31,660 bases of DNA, from positions 1-31,660 of the forward strand of contig JBJEFI010000129.1 of assembly GCA_051873875.1 (NCBI GenBank), read 5' to 3'. Positions 1 through 8,742 of this stretch are shown piece after piece; position 1 is the stretch's first letter; each line of letters begins with the position of its first letter. Below the pieces are notes generated by a model that did no database searches, was not told the origin of the DNA, and saw nothing but the letters and a program-made list of their open reading frames with translations. This DNA is from JBJEFI01 sp051873875 (GTDB taxonomy: Bacteria > Bacillota > Bacilli > Bacillales > Bacillaceae_G). The position numbers were made by a program, and so were the translations under genes.

Positions 1-157
1 TCATTTCATTTAGTATTTGATGGGAAATGATGTAAAATTGTTACTGATGGAAGTTTTATTTTATGGTAAAAATAGATTGTATACATTTGTTACTCACTTT
101 TGTGATCTTTTTTGTCATAAAAAGTACATACTAATTCATTTTTTTAGTATAAATGTG

Positions 158-186
158 TTGTACAAATTACTATTACGATATATAGT
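158..186 (+). promoter_or_regulatory. Candidate SigA promoter of tkt
   Basis: A -35-like TTGTAC (158-163) and a -10-like TATAGT (181-186) are separated by 17 nt, which would place the transcript start near 193, about 35 nt before the tkt start codon. The -10 is one base from consensus but the -35 is poor. The first 157 bases hold no gene that I can support. Confidence 0.45.
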
Positions 187-227
187 AGTAGGTGGATAAA
201 AGTTACCGATGAAGGGATGAATGTATA

Positions 228-2213
228 ATGAATCATTCAGTAGAAACGTTAGCAATTAATACAATTCGTACATTATCAATTGATGCAATTGAAAAAGCAA
301 ACTCAGGTCATCCTGGTATGCCAATGGGCGCGGCACCAATGGCATATGCATTATTTACAAAATTCATGAACCAAAATCCAAGTAATCCAAAATGGTTTAA
401 CCGTGACCGTTTTGTTTTATCTGCAGGTCATGGTTCAATGTTATTATACAGCTTATTACATCTATCAGGTTATGATGTAACAATGGAAGATTTAAAAAAC
501 TTCCGTCAATTAGATAGCCGTACGCCTGGTCATCCAGAGTATGGTCATACAGATGGCGTAGAAGCAACAACTGGTCCATTAGGTCAAGGAATTTCAATGG
601 CTGTTGGGATGGCAATGGCGGAGCGTCATTTAGCTGCTACATATAACCGTGAAGGTCATAATGTTATTGATCATTTTACGTATACAATTTGTGGTGATGG
701 AGACTTAATGGAAGGTGTTTCTGCAGAAGCATGTTCATTAGCTGGTCACTTAAATCTTGGTCGCTTAATTGTGTTATACGATTCAAATGATATTTCTTTA
801 GACGGTGATTTAGGTCGTTCTTTCTCAGAAAGCGTGAAAAAACGTTATGAATCATACGGTTGGCAATATCTTTTAGTAGAAGATGGTTTAAACCATGAAG
901 AAGTTGCAAAAGCAATTGAAGAAGCAAGAAAAGATACAACTCGCCCAACAATGATTGAAGTAAAAACAACAATCGGTTTTGGTTCTCCAAATAAATCTGG
1001 TAAAGCAGATTCTCACGGTGCACCATTAGGAAAAGATGAAGTTGTATTAACAAAAGAAAACTACGCATGGCCACATGAACCATTCCATGTTCCTGCTGAA
1101 GTATATGATCACTTCGCAACAACTGTAAAAGAAGCAGGAAAAGAAAAAGAAGCAGAGTGGAACAAAGCCTTTGAAGCATACAAAGGGGCATATCCAGAAT
1201 TAGCAGCTCAATTAGAAAAAGCAATGAATGGCGAATTACCAGAAGGTTGGGAAAATAATTTACCAACATATGAAGTTGGTAAATCTGTTGCTACGCGTAA
1301 CTCTTCAGGAGAAGCGATTAATGCAATCGCCAAAGCTGTTCCATCATTCTTTGGTGGTTCTGCTGACTTAGCTGGTTCAAATAAAACATATATGAATAAC
1401 CAAGGTGACTTTACATCTGAATCTTATGAAGGCAGAAACATTTGGTTCGGCGTTCGTGAATTTGCAATGGGTGCAGCATTAAATGGGATGGCGCTTCATG
1501 GAGGTTTAAATGTATACGGTGGTACGTTCTTTGTATTCTCTGATTACATTCGTCCTGCTGTTCGTTTATCAGCATTAATGAACTTACCAGTAACATATGT
1601 ATTCACACATGACTCAATTGCAGTTGGAGAAGATGGACCAACTCATGAGCCAATCGAACATTTAGCTTCATTCCGTGCAATGCCAAATGTAAGTGTTATT
1701 CGTCCAGCTGATGCGACAGAAAGTTCAGCTGCATGGCGCTTAGCATTAGAAACAAAAGATAAGCCATCATTATTAGTACTTTCTCGTCAAAACTTACCTG
1801 TACTTCCAGGTTCAAGTTATGAAGGCGTACAAAAAGGTGGATATGTTGTTTCTCCAGCTAACGGCGAAGCACAAGCAATTCTTTTAGCGGCAGGTTCTGA
1901 AGTATCTTTAGCTGTTGAAGCCCAAGAAGCATTACAACAAGAAGGCATTGCTGTATCTGTTGTAAGTATGCCATCATGGGATCGCTTTGAAGCTCAATCA
2001 AAAGAGTACAAAGAAAGTGTATTACCGAAAACAATTACAAAACGTCTTGCAATTGAAATGGGCTCTTCATTAGGCTGGCATAAATATGTAGGCTTTGAAG
2101 GAGATGTATTAGGTATTGATACATTCGGTGCTTCAGGTCCTGGCGAAGCTGTAATGGAAAAATTCGGATTCTCTGTAGAAAACGTAGTTGCAAAAGTAAA
2201 AGCACTATTTTAA
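228..2213 (+). CDS. tkt: Transketolase
   Basis: This is a full-length 661-residue transketolase, the thiamine-diphosphate enzyme that moves two-carbon ketol units between sugar phosphates in the non-oxidative pentose phosphate pathway in the cytosol. The N-terminal TPP-binding domain shows the GHG-type motif in SAGHGSM and the GDGDLMEG motif starting at about residue 156 for Mg2+/diphosphate binding. The segment TTGPLGQGIS and the later THDSIAVGEDGPTHEP of the pyrimidine-binding domain are family hallmarks, and a C-terminal transketolase domain completes the protein. The length matches the usual 660-670 residues. The ATG has GAAGGGA 10 nt upstream. In B. subtilis tkt also precedes sirA and yneF, so the context supports the call. 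It is followed by its own terminator and is probably monocistronic. Confidence 0.98.
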   Translation: MNHSVETLAINTIRTLSIDAIEKANSGHPGMPMGAAPMAYALFTKFMNQNPSNPKWFNRDRFVLSAGHGSMLLYSLLHLSGYDVTMEDLKNFRQLDSRTPGHPEYGHTDGVEATTGPLGQGISMAVGMAMAERHLAATYNREGHNVIDHFTYTICGDGDLMEGVSAEACSLAGHLNLGRLIVLYDSNDISLDGDLGRSFSESVKKRYESYGWQYLLVEDGLNHEEVAKAIEEARKDTTRPTMIEVKTTIGFGSPNKSGKADSHGAPLGKDEVVLTKENYAWPHEPFHVPAEVYDHFATTVKEAGKEKEAEWNKAFEAYKGAYPELAAQLEKAMNGELPEGWENNLPTYEVGKSVATRNSSGEAINAIAKAVPSFFGGSADLAGSNKTYMNNQGDFTSESYEGRNIWFGVREFAMGAALNGMALHGGLNVYGGTFFVFSDYIRPAVRLSALMNLPVTYVFTHDSIAVGEDGPTHEPIEHLASFRAMPNVSVIRPADATESSAAWRLALETKDKPSLLVLSRQNLPVLPGSSYEGVQKGGYVVSPANGEAQAILLAAGSEVSLAVEAQEALQQEGIAVSVVSMPSWDRFEAQSKEYKESVLPKTITKRLAIEMGSSLGWHKYVGFEGDVLGIDTFGASGPGEAVMEKFGFSVENVVAKVKALF

Positions 2214-2230
2214 TAAGTAACGACAAATGG

Positions 2231-2265
2231 AAGACTTGACTAATTTAGTTAAGTCTTCTTTTTTT
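2231..2265 (+). terminator. Intrinsic terminator of tkt
   Basis: The arms AAGACTTGACTAA and TTAGTTAAGTCTT form a long stem with one G-U pair, followed by a run of T. It lies 17 nt after the tkt stop codon. Confidence 0.9.
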
Positions 2266-2286
2266 ATAGATAAAATTAACTCACCA

Positions 2287-2393
2287 TGTCGAAAAATTTT
2301 TTTGTCATAAGTGGAATAAATAAATTCTTCGACAAAAAAAGAAAAAAATTCCTCCGAAATGTGACAAGCTATTTAAAGTAATTCATATATAAT
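2287..2393 (+). promoter_or_regulatory. Spo0A-box control region of sirA
   Basis: Two perfect 7-bp Spo0A boxes flank this stretch: TGTCGAA at 2287-2293 on the top strand and its reverse complement TTCGACA at 2328-2334. A TTTTGTCAT near 2300 and a CTTGTCACA on the bottom strand near 2359-2367 are degenerate relatives. A perfect -10 TATAAT lies at 2388-2393. The only -35-like hexamer, GTGACA at 2361-2366, is 21 nt away and overlaps the last degenerate box. Long spacing with an overlapping 0A box is the layout known for Spo0A-activated SigA promoters such as spoIIG. The boxes are seen; activation by Spo0A~P is inferred and agrees with the known regulation of B. subtilis sirA. Confidence 0.75.
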
Positions 2394-2424
2394 AAATTAA
2401 AAGTTGCTAAACGGAGGGTATGAG

Positions 2425-2895
2425 ATGAGAAAATATGATATTTATTTGATAGATGAAGAAATAGTAGAGGATTATATTGGACATGAGCACAATCTGTTTA
2501 AAACATTTTTTGAGTATAAAACAGCTTCATCACTTGAAAAATATATGATTGAAAAACATCTCCGTGTTCTTACAAATAAAATTCCAACATTATTTATGGA
2601 TAAACAAATTGAGCAACGCTTATCTTTTTTACCAAACTATATATATGAAAAGGGCAAACATTATTTAAATTACAATCATGGCTATAGCAAAATAGAAGTA
2701 AAAGTAGAAGCTAAAGTCATTACAGTGAAGTCTGATGGTTCTTTCTGGGCGGAAACTGTCATGTTCGATATGATTGGACAAGTAGTAGATAAGTTAAATT
2801 TATTATGTGGCTCTTTTCTAGCAGTGGATGTGGAAAACAGACGTTATGGCTGGTTACGTCAAAAAAACTACTTAAATGAAGAAAAAAGCGTTTGA
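2425..2895 (+). CDS. sirA: Sporulation inhibitor of replication SirA (YneE)
   Basis: This 156-residue protein is SirA, which in B. subtilis binds domain I of DnaA and blocks new rounds of chromosome replication once a cell commits to sporulation. The N-terminus (KYDIYLIDEEIVEDYIG) and the C-terminal RYGWL segment match the family pattern, and the length is close to the 148 residues of B. subtilis. Tyr17 appears to align with the DnaA-contacting Tyr18 reported there, from memory. The start chosen is the ATG at 2425, with GGAGGG 6 nt upstream. An in-frame TTG at 2404 has no ribosome binding site. The position between tkt and yneF is the same as in B. subtilis. The upstream Spo0A boxes suggest induction by Spo0A~P. 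It implies a sporulating host. Confidence 0.9.
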   Translation: MRKYDIYLIDEEIVEDYIGHEHNLFKTFFEYKTASSLEKYMIEKHLRVLTNKIPTLFMDKQIEQRLSFLPNYIYEKGKHYLNYNHGYSKIEVKVEAKVITVKSDGSFWAETVMFDMIGQVVDKLNLLCGSFLAVDVENRRYGWLRQKNYLNEEKSV

Positions 2896-2963
2896 AAGCC
2901 TTGTCTTTCTAAGGATTATTTAGTACACTAATTCGTAGACAACAACAAGGAGGAGTTAGCATT

Positions 2964-3185
2964 ATGCCTACTTATGGAATTGTATTACTAGTAATCGCAG
3001 CGCTACTTGCTGGTGCAGCAATTGGTTTCTTCATTGCTCGTAAATACATGGAAAATTATTTAAAACAAAACCCACCAGTAAATGAGCAAATGATTCGTAT
3101 GATGATGATGCAAATGGGGCATACACCTTCACAAAAGAAGATTAATCAAATGATGAAGGCTATGGATACGAAAACTAAAAAATAA
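2964..3185 (+). CDS. yneF: Small membrane protein YneF (UPF0154)
   Basis: This 73-residue protein is a UPF0154/YneF family member. One N-terminal transmembrane helix (about residues 4-25, rich in Ala, Gly and Ile) is followed by a basic cytoplasmic tail with an unusual methionine run (RMMMMQMG) and the motif TPSQKKINQMMK typical of the family. The ATG has a strong AAGGAGGA 9 nt upstream. It sits 68 nt after sirA, as in B. subtilis, and is closed by a terminator. Its biochemical role is not established; it is conserved across Bacilli and other low-GC Gram-positives. Confidence 0.93.
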   Translation: MPTYGIVLLVIAALLAGAAIGFFIARKYMENYLKQNPPVNEQMIRMMMMQMGHTPSQKKINQMMKAMDTKTKK

Positions 3186-3194
3186 GTTTACATA

Positions 3195-3223
3195 AGAGAC
3201 ACTCGTTAAGAGTGTCTTTTTTG
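3195..3223 (+). terminator. Intrinsic terminator of yneF
   Basis: AGACACTC and GAGTGTCT form an 8-bp perfect stem with a short loop and a run of six T. Confidence 0.9.
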
Positions 3224-3291
3224 TTTCTAAATTTTATATTCGAAAATAGTTAAAATATTTGTTAAAATCGTAAATAGATTGGGGTGAGGAT

Positions 3292-5049
3292 ATGGGTGTA
3301 TTAAAAGAATTGAAGTGGTTTTTTAAACAGGAACGAAAAGCGTATACAATAGGTGTCTTCTTTTTGCTTTGTGTCGCCTTTTTAGAATTGTTACCTCCAA
3401 AAATTATTGGATACGTAGTTGATGAGTTAACAACGGGTGGTTTATCAAAGCAACAATTAGGAATGATTATCGTTGCTCTAATTGGAATAGCACTTACATT
3501 ATATGTTTGTCGATATATTTGGCGAAATATGATTTTTGGTGCATCTGTAAAGTTAGGAAGAATATTAAGAAGTAGAATGTATAAGCATTTTACGAAAATG
3601 GATACGAAATTTTATCATAAATATCGTACCGGAGATTTAATGGCTCACGCCACTAACGATATTCAAGCAGTTCAACAAACGGCAGGGTCAGGTGTTTTAA
3701 CGCTAGTGGATGCTTTATCAATTGGTAGTTTTGTCTTAATTACTATGTTTGCCACAATTAGTTGGAAACTAACGATTATTAGTTTATTACCAATGCCCTT
3801 AATGGCTATTTCAACAAAAATATATGGAAAATTATTACACAAACGATTTTTAATCGCCCAAGAAGCTTTTTCCCAATTAAACGATAAAGTACAAGAAAGT
3901 ATGAGTGGGATAAAAGTAATAAAGGCTTTTGGGCAAGAAAAAGAGGATATTGAGTCTTTTCGTCTTCAATCAAAGGATGTTGTGCAAAAAAATATGGCAG
4001 TAGCTAAAATAGATTCATTGTTTGATCCAACAATTGCTTTTGTCGTAGGGTTGTCATTTATATTAGCGGTTTCATTTGGTTCTTATTTTGTTGTAAATAA
4101 AGAAATGACCGTAGGGGATTTAGTGACATTTACAACCTATTTAGGGTTACTTGTATGGCCAATGCTTGCTTTTGGATTTTTGTTTAATATTATGGAACGT
4201 GGTCGTGCATCGTATAATCGAATCATGAAAATAATGGCTGAAGATTCTTCTATTGAAAGCGCAGAAAATGGATTAGAAACAGTAGAAGGAAATAGTATTG
4301 CTATTAAAATAAACAAATTTACGTATAGAGAAAATACATCTTTTGCTTTAAGGAAAATAGATGTAGAGATAAAAGATGGAGAAACATTGGCGATTGTAGG
4401 GCGAACAGGTGCTGGAAAAACAACGCTATTGCGATTGCTTCTTCGTGAATATGATGGCTATGAAGGGGAAATTGCCATTGCGAACCATAATATTCGTGCC
4501 TTATCACTAGAAGCACTTCGAAAGAAAATTGGCTATGTTCCACAGGAGCATTTTTTATTTTCAACGACAGTAGGGGAGAATATTGCCTTTGGAAACAAAG
4601 ATGCAACTTTTGTGGATATTGTTGCAGCTGCACAAACAGCTTGTATCCATGAAGATATTTTACAATTTACAAATGGATACGACACAATTGTTGGTGAGCG
4701 TGGTGTTTCTTTATCCGGAGGGCAAAAACAACGTATTTCTATTGCAAGGGCATTATTAATGAAGCCCGATATTTTAATTTTGGATGATTGTTTATCTGCA
4801 GTAGATGCGAAAACAGAAGAAAAAATTGTATCTGCCTTAAAAGAAGAACGAGTTGGAAAAACAACGATTATTACAGCACATCGTCTAAGTTCAATTGTTC
4901 ATGCTGATCACATTGTTGTCCTTGACCAAGGAGAGGTTATCCAATATGGTAATCATCAATCGTTAATGAGTATGGATGGTTGGTATAAAGAAATGTATGA
5001 GCGTCAGCAATTAGAAGACAGCGTGGGGGGAGGGGAATCAATTGGATGA
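3292..5049 (+). CDS. Heterodimeric ABC exporter, subunit with degenerate ATP site
   Basis: This is a 585-residue fused permease-ATPase of the multidrug exporter type (BmrC/YheI, LmrC, TM287-like). An N-terminal six-helix ABC type 1 membrane domain is followed by an ATPase domain with Walker A GRTGAGKT at about 370-377, signature LSGGQ at about 474, Walker B ending in LDD with Asp499 where the catalytic Glu is expected, and the H-loop His at about 530. Asp in place of Glu is the mark of the degenerate-site subunit of heterodimeric exporters. The ATG follows a GGGGTGAGG ribosome binding site. The next gene overlaps by 8 bp and encodes the partner. The substrate cannot be told from sequence; lipophilic drugs or lipids are typical. 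In B. subtilis no such pair lies between yneF and ccdA as far as I recall. Confidence 0.92.
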   Translation: MGVLKELKWFFKQERKAYTIGVFFLLCVAFLELLPPKIIGYVVDELTTGGLSKQQLGMIIVALIGIALTLYVCRYIWRNMIFGASVKLGRILRSRMYKHFTKMDTKFYHKYRTGDLMAHATNDIQAVQQTAGSGVLTLVDALSIGSFVLITMFATISWKLTIISLLPMPLMAISTKIYGKLLHKRFLIAQEAFSQLNDKVQESMSGIKVIKAFGQEKEDIESFRLQSKDVVQKNMAVAKIDSLFDPTIAFVVGLSFILAVSFGSYFVVNKEMTVGDLVTFTTYLGLLVWPMLAFGFLFNIMERGRASYNRIMKIMAEDSSIESAENGLETVEGNSIAIKINKFTYRENTSFALRKIDVEIKDGETLAIVGRTGAGKTTLLRLLLREYDGYEGEIAIANHNIRALSLEALRKKIGYVPQEHFLFSTTVGENIAFGNKDATFVDIVAAAQTACIHEDILQFTNGYDTIVGERGVSLSGGQKQRISIARALLMKPDILILDDCLSAVDAKTEEKIVSALKEERVGKTTIITAHRLSSIVHADHIVVLDQGEVIQYGNHQSLMSMDGWYKEMYERQQLEDSVGGGESIG

Positions 5050-6802
5050 ACGTCGTGATTTAAAGCGGTTATTACGGTATGCACTTCCACATAAGAAGTT
5101 GGTGACGATAGCTTTTTTATTGTTATTTGGTGCGACTGCTGCTGAAATGGCAGGTCCATTAATTATTAAGTATTTTATTGATGAATATTTAGTAAAACAA
5201 TCCTTTCCTCAAGAAACCATTATTTTTTTATTTAGTTTGTATATGGTGCTTCACATTTTGAAAGTAATTTTAACGTATTTTAGAGCACTATCCTTTCAAA
5301 GCTTAGCGTTTCAGATTGTGCAAGAAATTCGTGTCCATGTATATGAAAGTGTACAAAAGCTATCTATGAAATATTTTGACCGAACACCAATCGGTTCTAT
5401 TGTATCAAGAATAACAAATGACACAGAAGCAATTAAAGAATTTTATGTTAGCGTATTGTCTACATTTCTTCAGAATGGTGTCTTTTTAATTGGATTATTC
5501 GGTACGATGTTTATCTTAGATTATCGCTTAGCGTTAGCATGTTTAGTAATTGTACCGATTATTTATTGGATTATGTATATATATCGTCAGAAAAGTAAAA
5601 TTTACTATCATCGTATGCGAAGTCAATTGAGTGCTTTAAATGCCAGAATTAATGAATCCGTACAAGGAATGACCATTATTCAACTTTTTCGCCAACAAAA
5701 ACGAATGAGAGAAGAGTTTGAAGAAATTAATGAAAAGCATTATGAAGCGGGGATGAAAAATTTAAAGTTAGATTCTTTATTATTACGTCCAGCAATTGAT
5801 TTAGTCTATATTTTTGCGATTATTATCGTGATTACGTATTTTGGGTGGGATACAAATACAGCCGTTGAAGTTGGTGTATTATTTGCCTTTGTAAATTTAT
5901 TAGACCGTTTTTTTGAACCAATAAACGAAATGATGCAGAAGTTAGCTCTTTATCAACAAGCTTTAGTGGCATCTAATCGCGTTTTTGAAATGATGGATGA
6001 GCAAGAATTATCGCCAAGTAAAGTTGGCAAGGATCATCCTCATATTGAAGTAGGTACGATTGAGTTTAAAGATGTTTCTTTTTCTTATGACGGCGTAAGA
6101 CCAATTTTGAAAAATATTTCTTTTCGTGTCGAGCAAGGGCAAACCGTTGCATTTGTAGGACATACAGGTAGTGGAAAAAGCACGATTATGAATTTGTTAT
6201 TGCGCTTTTACGAACCAGCTTCAGGAACGATTTTGTTAGACGAAACAGAAATGATGACCTATGATGAAGCAGAGATACGTCAAAAAATGGGATTAGTGTT
6301 ACAAGATCCTTTCGTATTTACAGGAACAATTCGAGATAATATTGTCATGTATGAGAAAGGCATTAGTGATGAAAAAATGATAGAGGCGGCTAAATTTGTT
6401 CAGGCACACGAGTTTATCCAACAATTAGATGGTGGGTATGATGCTGAGATGAAAGAACGTGGTGCAACTTTATCAAGTGGACAAAAGCAACTTATTACCT
6501 TTGCACGAACAATGGTAAAAGAACCAAAAATTTTAGTATTAGATGAAGCAACAGCAACTGTTGATACAGAAACAGAAGAGCATATCCAAACAGCATTATC
6601 AGCAATGCGAAAAGGAAGAACAACTTTAATTATTGCTCATCGTCTGTCAACCATTCAAGATGCAGACTGTATTTTTGTTTTGCATGATGGTCAAATCGTT
6701 GAGAGGGGAACGCATCAAGAACTTCTTCAACAAATGGGAAGATATTATAATATGTATTTGCTACAAAATAATAAAACAAGTGCAGAAACGTTGAGTTATT
6801 AA
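5042..6802 (+). CDS. Heterodimeric ABC exporter, catalytic subunit
   Basis: This 586-residue permease-ATPase is the partner of the preceding gene (BmrD/YheH, LmrD, TM288-like). It has six membrane helices and an ATPase domain with Walker A GHTGSGKS at about 373-380, a divergent signature LSSGQ at 477-481, and a canonical Walker B LVLDEA with catalytic Glu502. In such dimers the partner's weak Walker B pairs with this subunit's altered signature to make one inactive ATP site, while the other site hydrolyses ATP; both expected changes are present, so the two genes are complementary. The start is a TTG at 5042 set by a strong GGGAGGGG 6 nt upstream; no in-frame ATG lies near. It overlaps the upstream gene by 8 bp, suggesting coupled translation. 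Confidence 0.92.
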   Translation: MDERRDLKRLLRYALPHKKLVTIAFLLLFGATAAEMAGPLIIKYFIDEYLVKQSFPQETIIFLFSLYMVLHILKVILTYFRALSFQSLAFQIVQEIRVHVYESVQKLSMKYFDRTPIGSIVSRITNDTEAIKEFYVSVLSTFLQNGVFLIGLFGTMFILDYRLALACLVIVPIIYWIMYIYRQKSKIYYHRMRSQLSALNARINESVQGMTIIQLFRQQKRMREEFEEINEKHYEAGMKNLKLDSLLLRPAIDLVYIFAIIIVITYFGWDTNTAVEVGVLFAFVNLLDRFFEPINEMMQKLALYQQALVASNRVFEMMDEQELSPSKVGKDHPHIEVGTIEFKDVSFSYDGVRPILKNISFRVEQGQTVAFVGHTGSGKSTIMNLLLRFYEPASGTILLDETEMMTYDEAEIRQKMGLVLQDPFVFTGTIRDNIVMYEKGISDEKMIEAAKFVQAHEFIQQLDGGYDAEMKERGATLSSGQKQLITFARTMVKEPKILVLDEATATVDTETEEHIQTALSAMRKGRTTLIIAHRLSTIQDADCIFVLHDGQIVERGTHQELLQQMGRYYNMYLLQNNKTSAETLSY

Positions 6803-6823
6803 TGTTTCTGTACTTGTTTTTTC
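6776..6823 (+). terminator. Intrinsic terminator overlapping the exporter stop codon
   Basis: The arms ACAAGTGCAGAAAC (6776-6789) and GTTTCTGTACTTGT (6804-6817) form a 14-bp stem with one G-U pair, followed by T-rich sequence. The left arm is inside the last codons of the exporter gene and the stop codon lies in the loop. Confidence 0.88.
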
Positions 6824-6942
6824 TTTAAATTAGAAATGGAATTGTGCAGAAAAGAAGGAGTTTTACTTTTGCAGACGTTTTTTTTGCCTTTTTTGTGATA
6901 CCTTTGTATGCTAAGGATATACATTGAAGGGGTTGAATAAAT

Positions 6943-7650
6943 TTGGGAGATGTTAATCTATTTCTTGCCTTATTTGCAGGTTTTCTTTCTTTTATCTCGC
7001 CTTGTTGCTTGCCGTTATATCCAGCCTTTTTATCTTACATAACGGGAATGAGTCTAGGGGATGTAAAGGAAGAAAATGTATTGTTACAAAAACGTAGTTT
7101 TTTACATACAATTTTCTTTTTAATTGGATTTTCAATTGTTTTTTTAGCACTTGGATTTAGTACATCATTTATTGGTGACTTTTTTTCTGAATATAATGAT
7201 TTCATTCGCCAAATTGGTGCAATTTTACTAGTTTTATTTGGGTTAGTCATCGTAGGTATTTTTCAGCCGAAGTTTTTAATGAAGGATCGAAAATTTGCTT
7301 TTAAAACACGCCCATCTGGTTATTTTGGTTCTGTGTTAATTGGGCTTGCTTTTGCTGCTGGTTGGACACCGTGTACAGGTCCAATTTTAATGTCAGTTAT
7401 TGCATTAGCAGCTACTAACCCAGCATCTTCGCTTCTTTACATGATAGCGTACATTTTAGGATTTGCTGTACCATTTTTAATTCTGTCTTTCTTTATTGGA
7501 AAGTTAACGTGGATTAAGCGAAATAGCAAAGTGATTATGAATGTTGGCGGTTACCTTATGATTGCAATGGGGATTATGTTATTTTTTGACTGGATGACAA
7601 AGATTACGATTTACTTTACTCAATTGTTTGGAGGATTCAAAGGTTTTTAA
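6943..7650 (+). CDS. ccdA: Cytochrome c biogenesis protein CcdA
   Basis: This 235-residue polytopic membrane protein is CcdA, the short DsbD-like transporter that carries reducing equivalents from cytosolic thioredoxin across the membrane to thiol-disulfide proteins needed for cytochrome c maturation and spore synthesis. About six transmembrane helices are visible. The two conserved redox cysteine motifs are present: SPCCLPLYP in helix 1 and GWTPCTGP near the middle, each with the expected Pro. The start MGDVNLFLALFAGFLS resembles B. subtilis CcdA. It begins with TTG; AAGGGG lies 10 nt upstream and no closer ATG exists in frame. ccdC follows, but the CheY-like ccdB (yneI) found between them in B. 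subtilis is absent. Confidence 0.95.
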   Translation: MGDVNLFLALFAGFLSFISPCCLPLYPAFLSYITGMSLGDVKEENVLLQKRSFLHTIFFLIGFSIVFLALGFSTSFIGDFFSEYNDFIRQIGAILLVLFGLVIVGIFQPKFLMKDRKFAFKTRPSGYFGSVLIGLAFAAGWTPCTGPILMSVIALAATNPASSLLYMIAYILGFAVPFLILSFFIGKLTWIKRNSKVIMNVGGYLMIAMGIMLFFDWMTKITIYFTQLFGGFKGF

Positions 7651-7719
7651 GCAAATAAATTGAACGAAAGATAAAGAAAGAATATAGTATAGGAACATAA
7701 TGAAAAGGGATTGATGCAC

Positions 7720-8202
7720 GTGGAAAAAATAGCAATGGTAGTAGCCTTATTAATGGCAGTTGGGATGATAGTTGTACGAACAAAATCATCAAAAAAACCA
7801 GCTACGATAAAGAAAATTATTTTACCACCATTTTTTATGAGTACGGGTGCTTTAATGTATATTGTACCTGAATTTCGACTAGCGCCATCGGAAATTGTTG
7901 AAAGTATTGTTTTAGGAATGATTTTTTCCATCTTTTTAATAAGAACATCTGCCTTTGAAATTAAAGAAGATCAAATTTATTTAAAGCGTTCAAAAGCATT
8001 TTTCTTTGCGATTATCGGTTTGTTTATTGTACGAACTAGCTTAAAATTTGTTTTATCATCTTCCGTTGATTTAGGAGAATTAAGTGGCATGTTCTTTTTA
8101 GTAGCCTTTGCCATGTTAGTGCCATGGCGGATTGCAATGTATATACAATTTAAGAAATTACAAGGTAAATTATTTACAGGAAATATAGAAGGAACGGTTT
8201 AA
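7720..8202 (+). CDS. ccdC: CcdC family membrane protein
   Basis: This is a CcdC (YneJ) homologue of about 160 residues, an integral membrane protein with four or five predicted helices. The pattern RTKSSKKPATIKKIILPPFF followed by membrane helices and a C-terminal PWRIAMYIQFKKL is typical of the family. In B. subtilis ccdC lies in the ccdA cluster but is not essential for cytochrome c synthesis. I favour the GTG at 7720, which has AAGGGA 9 nt upstream; a TTG at 7711 and ATG at 7714 are in frame but sit too close to that site. The upstream neighbour is ccdA and the downstream convergent gene is yneK. Confidence 0.85.
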   Translation: MEKIAMVVALLMAVGMIVVRTKSSKKPATIKKIILPPFFMSTGALMYIVPEFRLAPSEIVESIVLGMIFSIFLIRTSAFEIKEDQIYLKRSKAFFFAIIGLFIVRTSLKFVLSSSVDLGELSGMFFLVAFAMLVPWRIAMYIQFKKLQGKLFTGNIEGTV

Positions 8203-8216
8203 TAAAGGATGAAATG

Positions 8217-8257
8217 AAAAAAGGAAGGAATATATGAGTATATTTCTTCCTTTTTTA
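8217..8257. terminator. Bidirectional terminator between ccdC and yneK
   Basis: An A6 run, GGAAGGAATATA, a TGAG loop, TATATTTCTTCC and a T6 run give an 18-bp hairpin with U-runs on both strands. It serves two convergent genes. Confidence 0.88.
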
Positions 8258-8274
8258 TTTTTAAGGATGGTAGC

Positions 8275-8706
8275 TTAAGCATTAAAGAAATGTTCGTACG
8301 GTTTTGTATCGATTTGTTTCTGTTCTAAATGCTTGCGCAAAAATTTATGATCGCGTTTTGGTGTTGCAACAATATATCCTTCAATTACTAATTCCATTGT
8401 AATTTCTGTTGCCTTTTTCTGTAATGCTAATTCGCCAATTTTGCCAGCAATTTTATTTCGGGCTACGTCACGAAATAATTCAGGTACTGGATTAACAAGT
8501 TCTTCAAGAAAATTTTTCATATCTTGTGTCCATAATGGAAGTGTTTGTTGAATGTAATAATCTTCCCAATCAAGGATACTCATTCCATCTGACTTAGGTA
8601 ATTTTTTTAAGAATTTACGAAACATAAAGAAGCCGCCAATACTCATTAATCCACATAATATCACTGTCCAAATAACAATAAACCAGCCTGTCCAACCAGT
8701 AATCAT
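8275..8706 (-). CDS. yneK: YneK family membrane-anchored protein (DUF2621)
   Basis: This 143-residue protein matches YneK/DUF2621. It has one N-terminal transmembrane helix (about residues 5-28), a basic stretch FRKFLKKLPKSDG, the conserved SILDWEDYYIQ segment and a soluble helical C-terminal domain. The function is unknown. I prefer the ATG at 8706, which has AAGGA 10 nt upstream; the in-frame GTG at 8715 lies almost on that site. In B. subtilis yneK also follows ccdC, but here it points the opposite way. Its probable promoter contains a perfect inverted repeat. Confidence 0.85.
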   Translation of the reverse strand: MITGWTGWFIVIWTVILCGLMSIGGFFMFRKFLKKLPKSDGMSILDWEDYYIQQTLPLWTQDMKNFLEELVNPVPELFRDVARNKIAGKIGELALQKKATEITMELVIEGYIVATPKRDHKFLRKHLEQKQIDTKPYEHFFNA

Positions 8707-8742
8707 GATGCTCACATCCTTGTATTCTCATTTTCTATTAAT

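Noticed and set aside
17..199. 60-codon open frame before tkt
   Set aside because: No ribosome binding site, low-complexity composition, and it overlaps the probable tkt promoter.
676..1269. 197-codon frame on the minus strand inside transketolase
   Set aside because: Leu/His-rich shadow of the tkt codon pattern with no start signal.
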